Shown: positions 35,742 to 44,156, counted from the stretch's first letter. The stretch: DNA of 64,000 nucleotides from Streptococcus henryi DSM 19005 (GCF_000376985.1 NZ_AQYA01000028.1:29501-93500), one strand, 5' to 3'. The notes: generated by a model from the sequence alone, not told the origin. Made by a program: numbers and translations.

Positions 35742-36311
35742 TTATTTTTTAATTTTCAGTAAATTCGGAACTAAGGCTACTGTAATGACTGCTGAGATAA
35801 CCATTTCAACCAAAGCGTTAGCAGAAAATACAACTGCTAAGAGTGCTTGAATATCTCCATCGTATACATTGGAAAATAGTAGAAAAATACCACCAAGAAC
35901 AAAAATTGTATTTGTCATTGAACCAATCGCACCTGCAATAGTAAGTCCAACTTTGTTACTAATCCATTTATAAACAAAATACGGTGTAACCCCAATAAGG
36001 ATACGTGGCAGCATGGCTACGATCAAAGATGCAAATGATCCATTTTCAACAAAAGGTGAGAAAAGGTAGCTTGTTGGAAGTAGAACGATTGTGTTTGTGG
36101 TAACACTGATAACTCCCATTAAACCACCCAAAGTAGCACCGATACGCGGACCATAGACGATAGAAGCCACAATAACTGGTAAATGAACAAGTGTTGGTTT
36201 TATTGGTACTGGCCATAAATTAAAAACAAGGCTTGTCAAAAAGTGAATAACAAGCATGACAGCGAAAAAGATTGCAATTGTAGCAACATCGGAAGATTTT
36301 CTATTTTTCAT
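35742..36311 (-). CDS. panT: ECF transporter S component, probably for pantothenate
   Basis: Substrate-binding membrane subunit of an energy-coupling-factor vitamin importer; needs a shared EcfAAT module encoded elsewhere. 189 residues, about six helices, with the S-component pattern in helix 1 (TIAIFFAVMLVIHFL) and PTLVHLPVIVASIVYGPRIGATLGGLMGV. It directly follows coaB and coaC, the next enzymes of coenzyme A synthesis from pantothenate, the context used to define PanT in streptococci. Substrate therefore inferred. A strong promoter precedes it, so it can be made independently of coaBC. Confidence 0.8.
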   Translation of the reverse strand: MKNRKSSDVATIAIFFAVMLVIHFLTSLVFNLWPVPIKPTLVHLPVIVASIVYGPRIGATLGGLMGVISVTTNTIVLLPTSYLFSPFVENGSFASLIVAMLPRILIGVTPYFVYKWISNKVGLTIAGAIGSMTNTIFVLGGIFLLFSNVYDGDIQALLAVVFSANALVEMVISAVITVALVPNLLKIKK

Positions 36312-36357
36312 AAATGTCTCCTATTTTTGAGCGCTAGCTCATTTATCAAGTGCTTAC

Positions 36358-36386
36358 ATTATACATGGTTACACCTGTCTTGACAA
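36358..36386 (-). promoter_or_regulatory. promoter of the panT-like gene
   Basis: Minus strand TTGTCA (36386-36381), 17-base spacer, perfect TATAAT (36363-36358). A small GAGC-N4-GCTC hairpin lies in the leader. Confidence 0.75.
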
Positions 36387-36416
36387 GAGCTAATCAATGT
36401 TTGCTCTTACAAAATA

Positions 36417-36956
36417 TTATAATATTGATTGAACAACTTCTAAAATTGTATCTAAATCGGCTAGGGCGCCGCGTCCAATATCACCACAAGCTAATAGGCT
36501 TGATCGAGGTTCAATCTCTCGATATCCGATTTCCTTCAATGTTTCAATATTACGTTGAGTTAAAGGATTATCATACATCTTGGTATTCATGGCTGGTGCA
36601 AAGAGTTTTGGGGTTGCCAAAGGAAGAGCAAGTGCAGTAGCAGTGACCATATTATCAGCAAATCCATGTGCCAAATGGGCAATTGTGTTAGCAGATGCTG
36701 GAGCAAGAATAAAAAGATCAGCTTGTTTAGCCAGTTCAATATGGTTAATAATCTTAGAATCTTGCTCTTTCATAACATCTAAGTGAACAGGATTTTTGGA
36801 TAAAACTTGGAGAGTCAAAGGTGTGATAAAGTCTGTTGCCGCCTCTGTCATTAGAACGTGTACGTCATAGCCAAATTTACTGAGTTGATTGGTCAAATCA
36901 GCTGCTTTATATGCAGAAATCGAACCAGAAACTGCTAATAAGATTGTCTTAGTCAT
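36417..36956 (-). CDS. coaC: phosphopantothenoylcysteine decarboxylase
   Basis: Flavoprotein that decarboxylates phosphopantothenoylcysteine in coenzyme A synthesis. HFCD flavoprotein fold: LLAVSGSISAYKAADL at the N-terminus, the LAPASANTIAHLAHGFADN motif with the catalytic region, and PAMNTKMYDNP. 179 residues, the separate single-domain form typical of streptococci, in contrast to bifunctional CoaBC. It overlaps coaB by eight bases. Confidence 0.94.
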   Translation of the reverse strand: MTKTILLAVSGSISAYKAADLTNQLSKFGYDVHVLMTEAATDFITPLTLQVLSKNPVHLDVMKEQDSKIINHIELAKQADLFILAPASANTIAHLAHGFADNMVTATALALPLATPKLFAPAMNTKMYDNPLTQRNIETLKEIGYREIEPRSSLLACGDIGRGALADLDTILEVVQSIL

Positions 36957-37635
36957 CGTGTGTTACCTTTTCAAAAATAAGCTGTGCAATATCTGCCTTA
37001 GTCCAAGCTTCATATGCATTTTCAGAATCAAGCAGATAGGCATGGTGTTGATTAGGAGTAATCTCAGAAAGGTCATTAGCCAAAATATAACGTGCTTGAT
37101 TATTTACCAAACTCTCACGCGCAACAGCAAAGAGCTCATCCTTACTAACACCAACTAGAAGTTTGAATCCAATCAGCTGAATGTTCGGATTCCAATTCTT
37201 GACTAGACTGATGACCTTAGGCGTTTTCTTCAAGAAAAGCACCTGGTAATCCGATCTAGATGAAATCTTAGTTTCCTTATTTTCCTTGGTCAATAGCTGA
37301 GCTATATCTTTGCTTTGTTTCACCTCATCAAGATCAGTCATATAAACAGGCGTGTAATCTGACACTGCCATGCTATGAATAAGAACATCATGAGACTTGA
37401 CAAGAGGCTCAATTGTTTTAATCAAACTATCAACATTACTAATAACATAAATGTCGAGATTGTCATGTTCTTGAGGTTTGACAGCAGATTTAGTCGTTAC
37501 TAAAGAAACTTGATGACCTTGAGCTAAGAATTTTTCTGAGATATATTTTCCTAAAGTTCCTGTTGAATGATTGGTGATACCACGTACAGTATCAATACTC
37601 TCTGTCGTGCCACCAGAAGTAATCAAAATTTTCAT
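36949..37635 (-). CDS. coaB: phosphopantothenate-cysteine ligase
   Basis: Joins cysteine to 4'-phosphopantothenate. 228 residues with the N-terminal ITSGGTTESIDTVRGITNHSTG nucleotide-binding region, IHSMAVSDYTP and the LIGFKLL strand of the CoaB fold. Separate from, and overlapping by eight bases, the coaC gene downstream. Start ATG 37635. The order coaB-coaC-panT forms a pantothenate use and uptake unit. Confidence 0.93.
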   Translation of the reverse strand: MKILITSGGTTESIDTVRGITNHSTGTLGKYISEKFLAQGHQVSLVTTKSAVKPQEHDNLDIYVISNVDSLIKTIEPLVKSHDVLIHSMAVSDYTPVYMTDLDEVKQSKDIAQLLTKENKETKISSRSDYQVLFLKKTPKVISLVKNWNPNIQLIGFKLLVGVSKDELFAVARESLVNNQARYILANDLSEITPNQHHAYLLDSENAYEAWTKADIAQLIFEKVTHDD

Positions 37636-37734
37636 AGGCTTATTTTACACAAAAACCCTATTGAAAGCAACCTTGAAAACTCCTTCCAAAGCTTGAAACT
37701 GTTATAATATAGCTAGATAAAGGAGGGGTACGAT

Positions 37735-38546
37735 TTGTCTAACAGAGTTAAACATTCTATTGGTATTATTTTAGCTATCTTGTGCCTGATTATTCTTGCA
37801 ATTTTTTTCATAAATCAAAAGCAGAGCAATGCCATCTCGACTCAAAGCAATCAAAGTTCGATAACAACCCAAGAAGAAATTGATATCTCGGAACAGAGTC
37901 AAGAGGCCTCATCGGATAGTGAAGAATCGACATCAAATAATGATAGCGAGTCAGCCCAATCATTTTTAGAAAAAAATCTTCAAACTCTAATACTAGTAAT
38001 CAGATTGTAAGACTTGACGTAAATCCTCAAGTCCAGCGAGCTTGGAACACGTGTGCTCCGACAACCGTCAGTATGCTACTATCATATAAAGGAATAGAAG
38101 TAATCCAGGAAACCTTAGCACTTGAGATGGAGACCGATGATACATTTGGCACTCACAATGTAAATGCCATCCGAGTTCTTAACAGACATCTCTTTGGATA
38201 TGACTTTCCAGAAAGCAATCAAGCAGGATATCGTCTTGAAACTGTTACAAATATCGAAAGCGATAAAGAAATCTTTAAAGAAAGACTTAAACAGAATATA
38301 AAAGATAACTATCCACTTTACTACACCATCGAAGTTTCAAAAATAGAACCAAGTAAAAATGGTGAGCACAATGTTTTGGGAATTGGCTATCAGTTAACAG
38401 ATGATGGGAAAGATATTGCTTATGTCTACTATCTGGATCCTTCTTATATTAGTCAGGATCCAGTCTATGGAGGGTTAAAGAAAATAACCGTTGAAGAATT
38501 ACTTGAGGCAATATCTGTGTGTGTTGAACCTAACTATGCTTGGTAA
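37735..38546 (+). pseudogene. C39-like peptidase, interrupted by a frameshift in an A tract
   Basis: The first frame (37735-38010) encodes a membrane anchor (~8-27) and a Ser/Glu-rich linker, then ends out of frame. The second frame resumes with NQIVRLDVNPQVQRAWNTC and holds the peptidase_C39_2 domain: catalytic Cys in WNTCAPTTVSMLLSY, His in NGEHNVLGIGYQ and YYLDPSY. The frames join if one A is added to the A7 tract at 37970-37976 (A8 gives FLEKKSSNSNTSN). TTG 37735 has a strong AAAGGAGGGG site. It may be a decayed gene, a sequencing error or a phase-variable or slippage-expressed gene. The domain itself is intact. A substrate is not known. Confidence 0.8.
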
Positions 38547-38567
38547 TTTAAACATTGATATGACTAT

Positions 38568-38604
38568 CAGAAAAATCCCCAGTTCAATTTGAGCTGGGGA
38601 TTAA
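38568..38604. terminator. bidirectional terminator between peptidase and DUF4956 genes
   Basis: AATCCCCAGTTCA / TGAGCTGGGGATT hairpin (one G-T pair) with A-run before and TTAATTTTAT after. Confidence 0.8.
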
Positions 38605-38606
38605 TT

Positions 38607-39296
38607 TTATAGATTTTTACGTTTTTTAGCTTGGGTGGTCAGTTTGAAATCCATTTCTTGGAGATTATCAATCAAATAATTACTAAGCTTGAAATCGTCT
38701 GTAGGAGATAACAATTCAATTTCATAGGACAGTTTGAGTTCCGCTCCCTTTTTACCACTTTTGACTGAAATCAGTTCATAAGTCGAACAAAACTTTTCAA
38801 GCGCAGCTTGGATCCGATTTTCGAGTTGAGGAACTTTGCTTGCTGTCACCGTCAAATGACGACGAGTTTGAGTCTGGACTTTGCTCTGCCCTTTTTCCAA
38901 AAGAAACCAAATAGATAAAATAAGGGTGGTCGAAATGATAGCTAGAATCAGATAGCCAGTTCCTGCAGCTAGACCGATAATCATTGAAAGGAAGATGGCT
39001 AATAATTCACGTGAACCGCTGGTAGCTGAACGGAAACGGATAAGGGAGAAAGTCCCAGCTACCGCAATACTTGTGCCAAGACTGCCGTTGACTAAAAAGA
39101 TAACCAGCGTCATGAGACTAGGAAGCAGGGTCAGTGTGATGATAAATTCTCTGGTGTAGAGGGTGCGGAATTTATAGACAAAGGCCAATGCAAATCCTAG
39201 GACAAGGCTAACGGCTAGGGCCAGGAAGAGTAGGAGTGGATTGACTGAGCTGGTGTTTGTTTGAAAAATGCTGTCGAAAATGGTCATATTAGGCAC
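38607..39296 (-). CDS. DUF4956 membrane protein, second copy
   Basis: A 229-residue protein with four helices (~20-135), the conserved loop VAGTFSLIRFRSATSGSREL between them and a cytosolic C-terminal domain. It pairs with the VTC gene that overlaps its start by eight bases. It is divergent from the paralogue at 31715 (MVGALSIVRYRTAI in the same loop). Function unknown; the fixed pairing argues for a complex with the VTC protein. Confidence 0.85.
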   Translation of the reverse strand: MPNMTIFDSIFQTNTSSVNPLLLFLALAVSLVLGFALAFVYKFRTLYTREFIITLTLLPSLMTLVIFLVNGSLGTSIAVAGTFSLIRFRSATSGSRELLAIFLSMIIGLAAGTGYLILAIISTTLILSIWFLLEKGQSKVQTQTRRHLTVTASKVPQLENRIQAALEKFCSTYELISVKSGKKGAELKLSYEIELLSPTDDFKLSNYLIDNLQEMDFKLTTQAKKRKNL

Positions 39297-40050
39297 CTAC
39301 GCTTTCTTTTTTGAGTCTCGGTCGTGGTTGATAATCTAAACCTTGTGATTTGTGGAAGGCACAAGAGTATTTAGAAAACTTCATTTTGCGTAAGCCATGC
39401 TTAGCTAGAATTTCCTTTAGCCATTCAGGCTTGTCCGCACTTGCTTTGATTTCCATAACCATTTGGTTTGGCTCAAGCAAGGGGTTCCCTTCAGTGCCAG
39501 AAGATAAAGAAACGTCTGTGTCTCGATAACGAAGATTTTTATCAAAAGTTACTCGTACCTTGTCTCCAATTTTCTTTTTTTGTTTAAGTGAATATCGGTC
39601 ATAGTAAATGTAGACACGAGGAGCAAGACCTGGGTAGCGGTCTCGAAGCGCGTGAATCTCTGCAAGTAAATTTGGGTCTGAGATAGATTCATCACTATAT
39701 CCCTGACAAAGCAAAAGGTTGATAGACTTAGGGTTAGAGACTAGGCGAAACTTATGTCCAACACCTTCTTGATCTTTCTGCTTAACTTCCAAGAAGGCTT
39801 GACAATCTTCACTTGGATTAGCAAAATAGCTACGCATTCTAATCTTTTCACGCATATTCTTTTTAGCTAGTGCATCTTTGATGACATCAAAGTCTGGCGT
39901 ATCAAAATAAATATTAGAAATGGTAGAAGTAGGGTAATCGTCTTCTTTTAGATAGACCTTTAAATCCTCTAAAAGTGCCTCATATTGGTCAGCTCTTACA
40001 ATATACTTAGTTTCTACACGTTTAAAACGGGTTTGAATGTTATCAGTCAT
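39289..40050 (-). CDS. VTC domain protein, second copy
   Basis: A 253-residue tunnel-fold protein of the VTC polyphosphate-polymerase family: FKRVETKYIV, REKIRMRSYF, AFLEVKQKDQEGVGHKFRL, VYIYYDRYSL, RVTFDKNLRYRDTD and MVMEIKASADKPEWL. The glutamate, arginine and lysine pattern of the tunnel is retained. ATG 40050 follows AAGGAGA. Divergent from the phosphodiester glycosidase gene across a 192-bp regulatory region. Product and partner are unknown. Confidence 0.87.
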   Translation of the reverse strand: MTDNIQTRFKRVETKYIVRADQYEALLEDLKVYLKEDDYPTSTISNIYFDTPDFDVIKDALAKKNMREKIRMRSYFANPSEDCQAFLEVKQKDQEGVGHKFRLVSNPKSINLLLCQGYSDESISDPNLLAEIHALRDRYPGLAPRVYIYYDRYSLKQKKKIGDKVRVTFDKNLRYRDTDVSLSSGTEGNPLLEPNQMVMEIKASADKPEWLKEILAKHGLRKMKFSKYSCAFHKSQGLDYQPRPRLKKESVGA

Positions 40051-40132
40051 GGTTTTCTCCTTAAAAGTTAGTGACCATAACTATAAAGGAGAAATCTAAA
40101 AGTTTTTTTAAAATAGCAGAGCTAAGTTTTCC

Positions 40133-40209
40133 TTTAAGTTTTCTGTAAGGAATCTTTAAGTTTCACTCAAGAAAACTTTCAGTAATATTTCAGCCTAACA
40201 AGCTATGAT
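40133..40209 (+). promoter_or_regulatory. six-unit 11-bp-periodic half-site array and -10 box of the NAGPA-type gene
   Basis: TTTAAG, TGTAAG, TTTAAG, CTCAAG, TTTCAG and TTTCAG begin at 40133, 40144, 40155, 40166, 40177 and 40188, every 11 bp. Ten bases later is TATGAT (40204-40209); no -35 box is visible. TTTAAG-N5-TTTAAG is the known CiaR site, and placement next to -10 is that of an OmpR-family activator. The regulator is inferred. Confidence 0.65.
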
Positions 40210-40242
40210 TGTTGGTAATTCCATATTGAAAGGAGTGTTTTA

Positions 40243-41154
40243 ATGACATTTCTAAAGAGGCATGCTTATACCATACTATTTTCTACTGCCTTATTAGGTG
40301 CAAACACCTACACGCTTTTAAAAACATTTGTCCTACCCTCGGCCCAAGCTCAAGTTATAAGTAGTCAAACGTCACAGACTGTGGCATCCTCAGATTCAGG
40401 CCAAGTAACAAGTACTGATAATTCTTATCAAGATGACAACATTTCAATCTCAATCACGAGTGGACAGACCAGCGATACTACCTACTATGTTGCGGATATC
40501 AAGCTAAGTGATGCTTCTTATCTTAAAACAGCTCTAGCTCAGAACACTTTTGGCACTAACATTACCCAAACAACTTCCAGTCAAGCAGTTGCCAATAATG
40601 CTATATTTGCTATTAATGGTGACTACTACGGAGCCAATTCAACAGGTTACGTTATCAAAAACGGTGTCATCTATCGTGAGTCTTCACGTAATAGTGATTA
40701 CGATGACTTGGCTATTTATGCAGACGGCAGCTTAGCTACTTTTAATGAATCTGATGTGACAACTCAAGAGTTGTTAGACAGCGGTGTTGTCAATACCTTT
40801 GCTTTCGGTCCGACACTGGTCTCAGATGGTCAAATCGCCGTCTCCTCATCTGAAGAAGTTGGCCAAGCCATGTCTTCTAACCCTCGAACAGCTATTGGTA
40901 TCATTGAAGAAGATGATGGCAGTCTTCATTATATTGTCATCGTTTCAGATGGTCGCTCTAGCGAGTCTGAAGGGTTAACGCTCTATCAAATGGCAGAGCT
41001 GATGCAATCTAATGGGGTGACAACAGCCTACAACCTTGATGGCGGTGGCTCATCAACCATGTACTTTAATGGCCAAGTCATTAACAAACCTACCACAAAT
41101 GGAAATACAATCAAAGAAAGAGCGGTGAGCGATATTGTTTACATCGGTTACTAA
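40243..41154 (+). CDS. phosphodiester glycosidase family protein (NAGPA domain)
   Basis: Predicted membrane-anchored extracytosolic enzyme of 303 residues. Residues ~10-28 are hydrophobic, then a Ser/Thr-rich linker to ~75, then the NAGPA domain (PF09992) with AIFAINGDYYGANSTGYVI, NPRTAIGIIEEDDG and the hallmark YNLDGGGSSTMYFNG. The family cleaves sugar phosphodiesters (for example uncovering of N-acetylglucosamine-1-phosphate). In bacteria it is linked to teichoic acid or exopolysaccharide. AAAGGAG precedes ATG 40243. It overlaps the next gene by 20 bases. Confidence 0.87.
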   Translation: MTFLKRHAYTILFSTALLGANTYTLLKTFVLPSAQAQVISSQTSQTVASSDSGQVTSTDNSYQDDNISISITSGQTSDTTYYVADIKLSDASYLKTALAQNTFGTNITQTTSSQAVANNAIFAINGDYYGANSTGYVIKNGVIYRESSRNSDYDDLAIYADGSLATFNESDVTTQELLDSGVVNTFAFGPTLVSDGQIAVSSSEEVGQAMSSNPRTAIGIIEEDDGSLHYIVIVSDGRSSESEGLTLYQMAELMQSNGVTTAYNLDGGGSSTMYFNGQVINKPTTNGNTIKERAVSDIVYIGY

Positions 41155-41521
41155 AAAAACATTAGGAAAATCAAGCCTAACCTATTTTTGCTTAATGGTA
41201 TTTTCTATCGTCTTTACCATTGTCTACGAACGCTTTAGTTACGGAGAATCCTCGGATTATATGCGTGCTATGTTCCTTATTCCTTTATTAGGTGCTGGAC
41301 TAAGTTTCCTTTCTGGATTTAATAAAACATGGATTAGAAATCGAATCTCCTGGTTATTCTTCAATTCAAGTTTAGCTATCGCTACCAGTGCCTGTTTAAT
41401 AAAAGGGATTATTGAAGTCTCTGGCCGAACAACCACTTATGACAATCCCTATTGGGTTGTCGCAATTGGCTTCTTATTACTAAGTTTACTAAGTGGAATG
41501 CTTCCCCAAAAGGCTAAGTGA
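41135..41521 (+). CDS. small four-helix membrane protein
   Basis: A 128-residue protein with four hydrophobic segments (~15-30, 43-60, 72-92, 105-122). I do not recognise a family. It starts at TTG 41135 within the end of the phosphodiester glycosidase gene, with GAGCGGTGAG upstream, so it is translationally coupled to it. A functional link to that enzyme is suggested only by context. Confidence 0.7.
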   Translation: MFTSVTKKTLGKSSLTYFCLMVFSIVFTIVYERFSYGESSDYMRAMFLIPLLGAGLSFLSGFNKTWIRNRISWLFFNSSLAIATSACLIKGIIEVSGRTTTYDNPYWVVAIGFLLLSLLSGMLPQKAK

Positions 41522-41547
41522 TTTGGTTTGTTCAATAGCAGAGCAAG

Positions 41548-41602
41548 TTTAAGAAATATTTCAGTTATTCTTTAGGAATTTTTCAGTTAAACTATCTATA
41601 AT
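41548..41602 (+). promoter_or_regulatory. four-unit 11-bp-periodic half-site array and -10 box of the carbohydrate-binding lipoprotein gene
   Basis: TTTAAG, TTTCAG, CTTTAG and TTTCAG begin at 41548, 41559, 41570 and 41581, every 11 bp. Exactly 10 bases follow before TATAAT (41597-41602), the same geometry as at 40133-40209. No separate -35 box is seen. Confidence 0.65.
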
Positions 41603-41636
41603 TCTATATTATTAACATCGAAAGCGAGAAAATTAT

Positions 41637-42896
41637 ATGAAAATCAATTTAAAACGAAAAGTGCTCTATAGCACATGTGCGGCTAGTCTAATCCTGTTGA
41701 CGGCATGTTCATCAGGCTCAAGTGGTAGCACAAGCAGTAGTTCTTCGACAACAACTAGTTCTTCAGTATCAAGTTCAAGTGTAGAGGCAACCTCAACAGC
41801 AAATTCGGATTACTTTACCGATACTGACCTAACAGACACTTACGATGAAGCCACAGCTTCAACTGTTAGCTTATCAGGCTCGTCAGCTAAAGTGTCAGGT
41901 GATGGAGTAGCTGTATCTGGATCAACCGTAACCATTTCAGCAGCAGGTACTTATATCATTTCTGGTGAAAGTGACGGAGTGCAAATCTTGGTTGATGCGG
42001 CAGATTCAGACAAGGTACAAATTGTTCTTAATGGTGTCACTATGACAGGTTCAGATGCTCTTATTGCAGTTAAAGAAGCAGATAAGGTTGTCATTACAAG
42101 CGCTGCTGGAAGCAGCAATACAATTGAAGATTCTGAGCATACCAATGATGATTACAGCGCAGCAATTTACAGTAAAAGCGATTTAACCTTTAATGGTTCA
42201 GGATCTTTGACGGTCACAGGAAACTACAATAATGCCATCAAAGGAAGTGATGATGTTAAGTTCACAGGAGGAACTTACAATATTACTTCGACAGTTAAAC
42301 ACGCTATTTCTGCCAATGATGCTTTGAATATTGTTAATTCTGACATGACTTTGACAGCTGCAGAAGATGCTATTCACTCAGATAATGATGAGGATACCGA
42401 ACTTGGTAATATTTACATTCAATCAGGCAACTTTGTCATCAATGCAGGAGATGATGCTATCCATGCTTCAAATACCCTAACAATTGACAATGGAACGATT
42501 GATATCCAATCTTGTGTTGAGGGTATTGAAGGTAAGACAGTTACGATCAATGATGGGACAATCAAGATTGTTTCTTCTGACGACGGTATCAATGGTAGTG
42601 ACTGGGCATCGACTGCAGGTGACATGCAGATGCAAGAAGGCGTATCCGTTACTATTAATGGTGGTGATATCACAATTGATATGGCAGAGGGAGATACTGA
42701 CGCCATCGATTCCAATGGTGATTTGACCATCACTGGAGGAAATATTACCATTACTGGACAATCAGCCTTTGACTATGATGGTACAGGTACATACACAGGT
42801 GGTACGCTGACTGTTAACGGTGAAACTGTCACCGAACTCACTCAAACTGGCCCTGGAGGTATGGGAGGCGGAGGACCGCAAGGAAATCGCTTCTAA
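41637..42896 (+). CDS. carbohydrate-binding-domain lipoprotein (Cthe_2159 type)
   Basis: A 419-residue lipoprotein: signal with lipobox LTAC near residue 23-26, a Ser-rich linker to ~60, then a right-handed beta-helix of repeated short strands such as LNIVNSDMTLTAAEDAIHSDN and ITINGGDITIDMAEGDTDAIDSN. This matches the PF14262 family, whose Clostridium thermocellum member Cthe_2159 binds cellulose and polygalacturonic acid. The C-terminus is Gly-rich. The gene has its own 11-bp-array promoter. It probably binds a surface or matrix polysaccharide. The family often occurs with CotH, VTC and DUF4956 genes. Confidence 0.85.
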   Translation: MKINLKRKVLYSTCAASLILLTACSSGSSGSTSSSSSTTTSSSVSSSSVEATSTANSDYFTDTDLTDTYDEATASTVSLSGSSAKVSGDGVAVSGSTVTISAAGTYIISGESDGVQILVDAADSDKVQIVLNGVTMTGSDALIAVKEADKVVITSAAGSSNTIEDSEHTNDDYSAAIYSKSDLTFNGSGSLTVTGNYNNAIKGSDDVKFTGGTYNITSTVKHAISANDALNIVNSDMTLTAAEDAIHSDNDEDTELGNIYIQSGNFVINAGDDAIHASNTLTIDNGTIDIQSCVEGIEGKTVTINDGTIKIVSSDDGINGSDWASTAGDMQMQEGVSVTINGGDITIDMAEGDTDAIDSNGDLTITGGNITITGQSAFDYDGTGTYTGGTLTVNGETVTELTQTGPGGMGGGGPQGNRF

Positions 42897-42970
42897 AACA
42901 TTAGGTAAGAAATTCCTGGAAAAGAAGTTTTTGAGATATCCCAAAAAGCACAATCGAAAGGAAGTAACCT

Positions 42971-43978
42971 ATGTATATTATTATCCCCTCTTACGAACCT
43001 GACAGACGACTTGTTGATTTAGTATCTGATATCCGACAGCAGATGTCAGATACCATCATTGTCGTTGATGATGGAAGTGGCCAAGCCTATGCCAAATACT
43101 TTGAAACAGTTGAAAATTTAGATGCTGTCCTTCTGACCCATGATAAGAATCGTGGTAAAGGTGCGGCTCTCAAAACCGCTTTTAACTACATAGCTGACAA
43201 TTACCAAAATGACGATGTTATGATTACCATTGATAGCGATGGACAGCATTTGATTCCTGATATGATTAAGGTTGCTAGACAGTCTCAGGATAATAGCAAA
43301 GCTATTGTCCTAGGTGTCAGAACTTTTGCAGGTGATGTTCCTTTGAGAAGTCGAATCGGTAATGAAGTGACAGCTCTGCTATTTGGCCTAGTAACAGGAA
43401 AGAAAATCAAAGATACTCAGACTGGTTTAAGAGGACTGAGTACGGAAATGTTGCCGTGGCTATTAACGCTTAACGGTGATCGATTTGAGTATGAATTCAA
43501 CATGCTTCTCGAGGCTAATAAAGCTGGCTACGATTTGGCAGAAGTTGCTATTGAGACAGTTTATCTTGAGGACAATAAGAGTTCTCATTTTCGTCCAATC
43601 AGGGATTCCATTCGCATTTACAGTCCCTTCTTCAAGTTTTCAGGAACGGCCATCTTATCGGCTCTGATTGACGCACTAGCTCTCTTTTTATTGATGGCAA
43701 TGACAAATAATCTTCTCTTGTCTGTTGTGGCAGCAAGGCTAATAAGTGCTAGCTGCCAATGTCTGCTTAATGCTAATTATGTTTTCCGGTCATCTAATCC
43801 ACTTATGAAGACTATTGTTCGGTATTTTGCTTTAGTAGCAGTAATCTTATCATGTAATTATTTCATGCTTAAGGCTCTAGTTGGACTAGGTATTGGGTTG
43901 GTGATTGCCAAACTTTTAACTGAAACCATTCTTTTTATTCTCAGTTATCGTGTTCAAAGACAATATGTATTTATTTAA
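42971..43978 (+). CDS. GT2 glycosyltransferase fused to a GtrA-type membrane domain
   Basis: Residues 1-220 are a DPM1-like GT2 domain: YIIIPSYEPDRRL, IVVDDGSGQAY, RGKGAALKTAF, TIDSDGQHLIPDM (DxD-type metal site) and DTQTGLRGLS. Residues ~225-335 are a four-helix GtrA-like domain. Such enzymes load a sugar on undecaprenyl phosphate, and GtrA domains are linked to moving it across the membrane, so this 335-residue fusion may supply lipid-linked sugar for a glycan modification. AAAGGAAG precedes ATG. Close downstream of the carbohydrate-binding lipoprotein gene, likely the same transcript. Confidence 0.87.
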   Translation: MYIIIPSYEPDRRLVDLVSDIRQQMSDTIIVVDDGSGQAYAKYFETVENLDAVLLTHDKNRGKGAALKTAFNYIADNYQNDDVMITIDSDGQHLIPDMIKVARQSQDNSKAIVLGVRTFAGDVPLRSRIGNEVTALLFGLVTGKKIKDTQTGLRGLSTEMLPWLLTLNGDRFEYEFNMLLEANKAGYDLAEVAIETVYLEDNKSSHFRPIRDSIRIYSPFFKFSGTAILSALIDALALFLLMAMTNNLLLSVVAARLISASCQCLLNANYVFRSSNPLMKTIVRYFALVAVILSCNYFMLKALVGLGIGLVIAKLLTETILFILSYRVQRQYVFI

Positions 43979-43982
43979 ATGT

Positions 43983-44010
43983 TATGCCCAACTTGAAACA
44001 GGTTGGGCAT
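43983..44010 (+). terminator. terminator after GT2-GtrA gene
   Basis: ATGCCCAACTT, short loop, AGGTTGGGCAT, followed by TTCT. Strong GC-rich stem, weak T run. Confidence 0.7.
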
Positions 44011-44050
44011 TTCTATGTTAACAACCAACCAAAACACGAACATTGATATT

Positions 44051-44109
44051 TATAGGGTTAAAAAACGTGCGTTTTCCTGAAAGTGTGCTATAATGAAATT
44101 AACCCTATA
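44051..44109 (+). promoter_or_regulatory. fhs promoter region bracketed by an 11-bp inverted repeat
   Basis: TATAGGGTTAA (44051-44061) and TTAACCCTATA (44099-44109) are perfect complements 37 bp apart and enclose an AAAACG-TG-CGTTTT palindrome (44062-44075) and a perfect -10 TATAAT (44089-44094). No good -35 box is seen, so a regulator or folding of the leader may control fhs. Confidence 0.5.
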
Positions 44110-44156
44110 ACAATAGAGCTCAAGCTCTCGTATTTTTCAATCAAGAGGAGATTTTC

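Noticed and set aside
42419..42761. Two antisense frames of 94-110 codons opposite the carbohydrate-binding lipoprotein gene
   Set aside because: They mirror a repetitive beta-helix coding sequence; no ribosome site or protein-like composition.
16179..43391. Identical 19-mer GCTCTGCTATTTGGCCTAG in the ABC exporter gene and the GT2-GtrA gene
   Set aside because: Both encode hydrophobic ALLFGL in the same frame; with no flanking similarity this is taken as coincidence.
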